This document shows, in pieces, positions 4,507-6,401 of a stretch of 6,401 bases of DNA (the first letter of the stretch is position 1; every line of letters starts with the position of its first letter). The stretch is from assembly GCA_020062525.1 (NCBI GenBank), contig JAGUWE010000129.1, positions 1 to 6,401 on the forward strand, in the 5' to 3' direction. The position numbers and the translations under genes were made by a program. The notes beneath the pieces are model-generated. The model worked only from the letters and a program-made list of their open reading frames with translations, was not told the DNA's origin and made no database searches. This DNA comes from Patescibacteria group bacterium. Its GTDB lineage: Bacteria > Patescibacteriota > Patescibacteriia > JAACEG01 > JAGUWE01.

Positions 4507-5300
4507 TTGTTTCTGTATTTCCAAAAATACTTCAGCCACTCTTTAATATGAATTCTCGTTACTTTATCAAATAAACTTTCCAACCAATTAGTGTCGGCTG
4601 ATTCACGACGATGAAGATGAATTACCTGAGCTGGCGCCACATAATAAACCTGATAGTCATTTAACCAAAAACGTTTGGCCCAGTCAACATCACTAAAATA
4701 GAGATAAAATCTTTCATCAAAAAGTCCAACTCTTTCCAAGGCGTCTTTTCTCACTACTAAAGCACTGCCTAATAGCCAATCAACCGGCTTTGTTTCGTTA
4801 TGATCCCAATTTTTCATCAAATACCAATCAATTTTTTTTCGGGCAAAAGGCAACCTGCCTAAAGGAGTTCGTCGAAATACTGGAATTAAAAATTTTGGGA
4901 AACGAAAACATGAGTACTGTAAACTACCATCGGCATTAATAAGTTTTGGTCCAGCCAGTCCTACTTGAGGATGTTGCTCCATAAAATCATATAATTTATC
5001 AATTGAGCCCGGCAATGGTTTGATATCAGGATTAAAAATAAAAAGATACTTTCCCTTCGCCTTTTTGATTGCCAAATTATTACCGGCCGAGTAACCAAGA
5101 TTTTGTTTTGATTCAATTAACCTAATTTTAGGATTGGTTAGATAAAGCGATTTCATTATTTCCACACTGCTATCTTGGGAATTATTATCAACCACAATAA
5201 TCTCAAAATCAAAGGGCAGGTTTAATTCTAAAATATTCTTAAGGCAATATTTCAAAAGTCCGCGAGTGTTATAATTAACGATGACAATGGAAAGATCCAT
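4476..5300 (-). CDS. Family 2 glycosyltransferase (COG1216 type) with repeat-encoded C-terminus
   Basis: A 274-residue GT-A enzyme. The first strand SIVIVNYN is at residues 4-11, VVDNNSQDSS at 36-45, NLGYSAGNN at 67-75, the DxD equivalent NPD at 90-92, LAGPKLINADGSLQYSCFRF at 115-134 (a typical WbbL-like stretch), LLGSALVVRKDALERVGLFD at 176-195, and FSDVDWAKRF at 202-211. The usual Glu-Asp pair is Ser-Asp here; the Asp expected to act as base (D204) is kept. HLHRRES follows at 228-234. It should transfer a sugar to a membrane-associated glycan acceptor, donor unknown. Motifs fall at almost the same residue numbers as in the glycosyltransferase at 2238-3119, suggesting paralogues. The final residues SQCQSPNFK (266-274) and the TAA are read from the heptad array, so the native C-terminus was probably replaced. 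It starts 47 nt after the preceding gene, with no clear Shine-Dalgarno. Confidence 0.93.
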   Translation of the reverse strand: MDLSIVIVNYNTRGLLKYCLKNILELNLPFDFEIIVVDNNSQDSSVEIMKSLYLTNPKIRLIESKQNLGYSAGNNLAIKKAKGKYLFIFNPDIKPLPGSIDKLYDFMEQHPQVGLAGPKLINADGSLQYSCFRFPKFLIPVFRRTPLGRLPFARKKIDWYLMKNWDHNETKPVDWLLGSALVVRKDALERVGLFDERFYLYFSDVDWAKRFWLNDYQVYYVAPAQVIHLHRRESADTNWLESLFDKVTRIHIKEWLKYFWKYRNKSQCQSPNFK

Positions 5301-5347
5301 ATTTCAACTTAAAAGTTAATCCGCCGACTAGTGGAAAAAGTTAAAAA

Positions 5348-6346
5348 TTACTTAAACCACCCAAACAATTCTTTGTTAGAAACTTTTTTATGCTTTATGA
5401 TAATTTTTCTTTTCTTAATCATCGCAGGTAATTTTTGAAAAATTACTGGAATTGCTTTTAGGGTCTTTGGTTCAAAAAATAAAATATATAAAAATTTAAT
5501 CAACTCATAAACAAAGATATAAGGGAAAAGCCAAAAAAAATTATACCAAGTTAAATTTTTCGTTAAGACAAACCAGTGATTTTTGTAAGAATGGAAATTA
5601 ACAAACTTATTTTTTTGTTGGCGATATCCAATTGTTGATAAATCAAATCCGGCTCCGACTCCTTGGGCGCTTCGATCGTGATAAGCAACGGCCGGCGGCA
5701 GATACCAGATCTCCCAACCATAAAGCCGTAGCCGATAGTTTAAATCAACATCTTCTTTGTAGGAAAAAAAATCCTCATCAAAATATTCCTGACCAATCTT
5801 TACTTCTTCTAAAGCTAAGCGACGGTAAAATGCCGCTGTAGCTGAAATGCCAAATACCTGATGAGCTTCATCAAATTGTCCTTTGTCCTCTTGGCCAGCG
5901 CCCAATTCAATAACTTGCTGGGTCTTAAAAATTTTCTGTCCGACTGAATCAATTATTTTAGTTTTCCCCTTATCTTTCAATTTTAAAAGTTTTCCGCCGA
6001 CTAAGGCCGCTTTTTTATGTTTGTCCATAAATTCAACTAATTGGGCCAAAAAATCTGGTTCCAAAATAACATCCTGATTTAAAATTAAAACATAATCACT
6101 TTGAGTTTCTTGAATACCGATGTTATGTCCTTTGGCAAAACCCAAATTTTCTTGATTTTTAATGAGCCGAATTTGGGGATAATCTTTTTCAAAAAATGAG
6201 ACCGTCCCGTCCGAAGAGCCATTATCAATAACTAAAATTTCAAAGTCTTTAAAGGTCTGGGCAAAAACTGAAGCCATTAAGGGCTCAAGATGTTTTTCAC
6301 CATTCCAAGTAACAAGACTAATAGCGACTTTTTTATAAAAAGACAT
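5348..6346 (-). CDS. Family 2 glycosyltransferase with C-terminal membrane segment
   Basis: This is the largest of the three glycosyltransferases (332 residues). It has VAISLVTWNG at residues 7-16, VIDNGSSDGT at 39-48, NLGFAKGHNIGI at 67-78, the DxD equivalent NQD at 90-92, a hydrophilic insertion rich in Lys (about 121-160), FGISATAAFYRR at 165-176, YKEDVDLNYRLRLYGW at 196-211 with the Glu-Asp pair at 198-199, and YHDRSA at 222-227. A hydrophobic segment at about 266-291 and a very basic tail (about 306-321) suggest anchoring to the inner face of the membrane. The fold and motifs are those of COG1216-type enzymes making cell-surface polysaccharide; the sugar is not predictable. Its ATG lies 5 nt after the stop of the preceding frame and is preceded by AAGG at 6358-6355, spacing 8 nt. 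This is the best-placed Shine-Dalgarno in the window and suggests translational coupling. Confidence 0.93.
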   Translation of the reverse strand: MSFYKKVAISLVTWNGEKHLEPLMASVFAQTFKDFEILVIDNGSSDGTVSFFEKDYPQIRLIKNQENLGFAKGHNIGIQETQSDYVLILNQDVILEPDFLAQLVEFMDKHKKAALVGGKLLKLKDKGKTKIIDSVGQKIFKTQQVIELGAGQEDKGQFDEAHQVFGISATAAFYRRLALEEVKIGQEYFDEDFFSYKEDVDLNYRLRLYGWEIWYLPPAVAYHDRSAQGVGAGFDLSTIGYRQQKNKFVNFHSYKNHWFVLTKNLTWYNFFWLFPYIFVYELIKFLYILFFEPKTLKAIPVIFQKLPAMIKKRKIIIKHKKVSNKELFGWFK

Positions 6347-6351
6347 ATTTA

Positions 6352-6401
6352 TTACCTTGTTTTTTTGGTTACATAAAAACCTAAATATTTGCCCAGCATC
6401 A
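6352..6401 (-). CDS. C-terminal end of an unidentified upstream gene
   Basis: From the right edge a frame stays open for 15 full codons and ends at TAA (6354-6352). It reads MLGKYLGFYVTKKTR, where the Met is probably internal. The call rests on context: the stop is 5 nt before the next start, the Shine-Dalgarno AAGG of the next gene overlaps this gene's last codons, and all other genes share the strand. The tail is too short to assign a family. Another glycan-locus gene is plausible, but that is only a guess from position. Confidence 0.4.
   Translation of the reverse strand, partial: MLGKYLGFYVTKKTR
6355..6358 (-). promoter_or_regulatory. Ribosome binding site AAGG for the 5348-6346 glycosyltransferase
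   Basis: Minus-strand AAGG, then eight bases (TAATAAAT), then ATG. It lies within the last two sense codons of the upstream frame, so ribosomes finishing that gene could reinitiate here. It supports ATG 6346 as the start. Confidence 0.5.

Noticed and set aside
5320..5335. Short GC-richer inverted repeat (TCCGC/GTGGA) in the gap between two glycosyltransferase genes
   Set aside because: Only five pairs including a wobble, which becomes an A-C mismatch on the transcribed strand, and no U-tract. Too weak to call a terminator.

Overview
The window is AT-rich (about one third G+C by eye, not counted). It reads as a stretch of bacterial chromosome carrying a surface-glycan locus with the cell-shape gene mreB in the middle. 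Every supported gene lies on the minus strand, so transcription runs from right (6401) to left (1). Several traits fit an ultra-small Patescibacteria/CPR-type bacterium: very low G+C, weak or absent Shine-Dalgarno sequences at most starts, a tiny basic conserved-looking ORF beside mreB, many COG1216-type glycosyltransferases, and repeat-filled gaps. This assignment is inference. No taxonomic marker in the window settles it.

Layout in transcription order: (1) the last codons of an unidentified gene (6401-6352), 5 nt before (2) a family-2 glycosyltransferase with a C-terminal membrane segment (6346-5348); (3) a second, shorter family-2 glycosyltransferase (5300-4476); (4) a heptanucleotide repeat array that overlaps the end of that gene and fills the gap to (5) mreB (4420-3413); (6) a 28-nt-arm imperfect palindrome with a U-rich tail; (7) a 44-residue, very basic small protein (3318-3184); (8) a short heptad array; (9) a third family-2 glycosyltransferase (3119-2238); (10) a second large heptad array with a hairpin; (11) an O-antigen ligase/polymerase-like membrane protein (2101-596); (12) the first 188 codons of a multi-span membrane protein resembling the N-terminal 7TM sensor region of histidine kinases (565 to beyond the left edge).

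Functionally, the three glycosyltransferases probably add sugars to a lipid-linked or otherwise membrane-associated acceptor. The Wzy/WaaL-like protein would polymerise the product or transfer it to its final carrier. MreB is the actin-like organiser of envelope growth, and its place among glycan genes suggests co-expression of cell-shape and surface-glycan functions, though neither mreC nor mreD is next to it.

The least expected content is between the genes. Three of the gaps carry sequence with a strict 7-nt period, related in sequence, in direct and inverted orientation. Each array begins at or across the stop codon of the preceding gene. In one case the array supplies the last nine codons and the stop of a glycosyltransferase. 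A fourth gap carries an unrelated palindromic repeat. No CRISPR array, tRNA, rRNA, transposase or integrase was seen.
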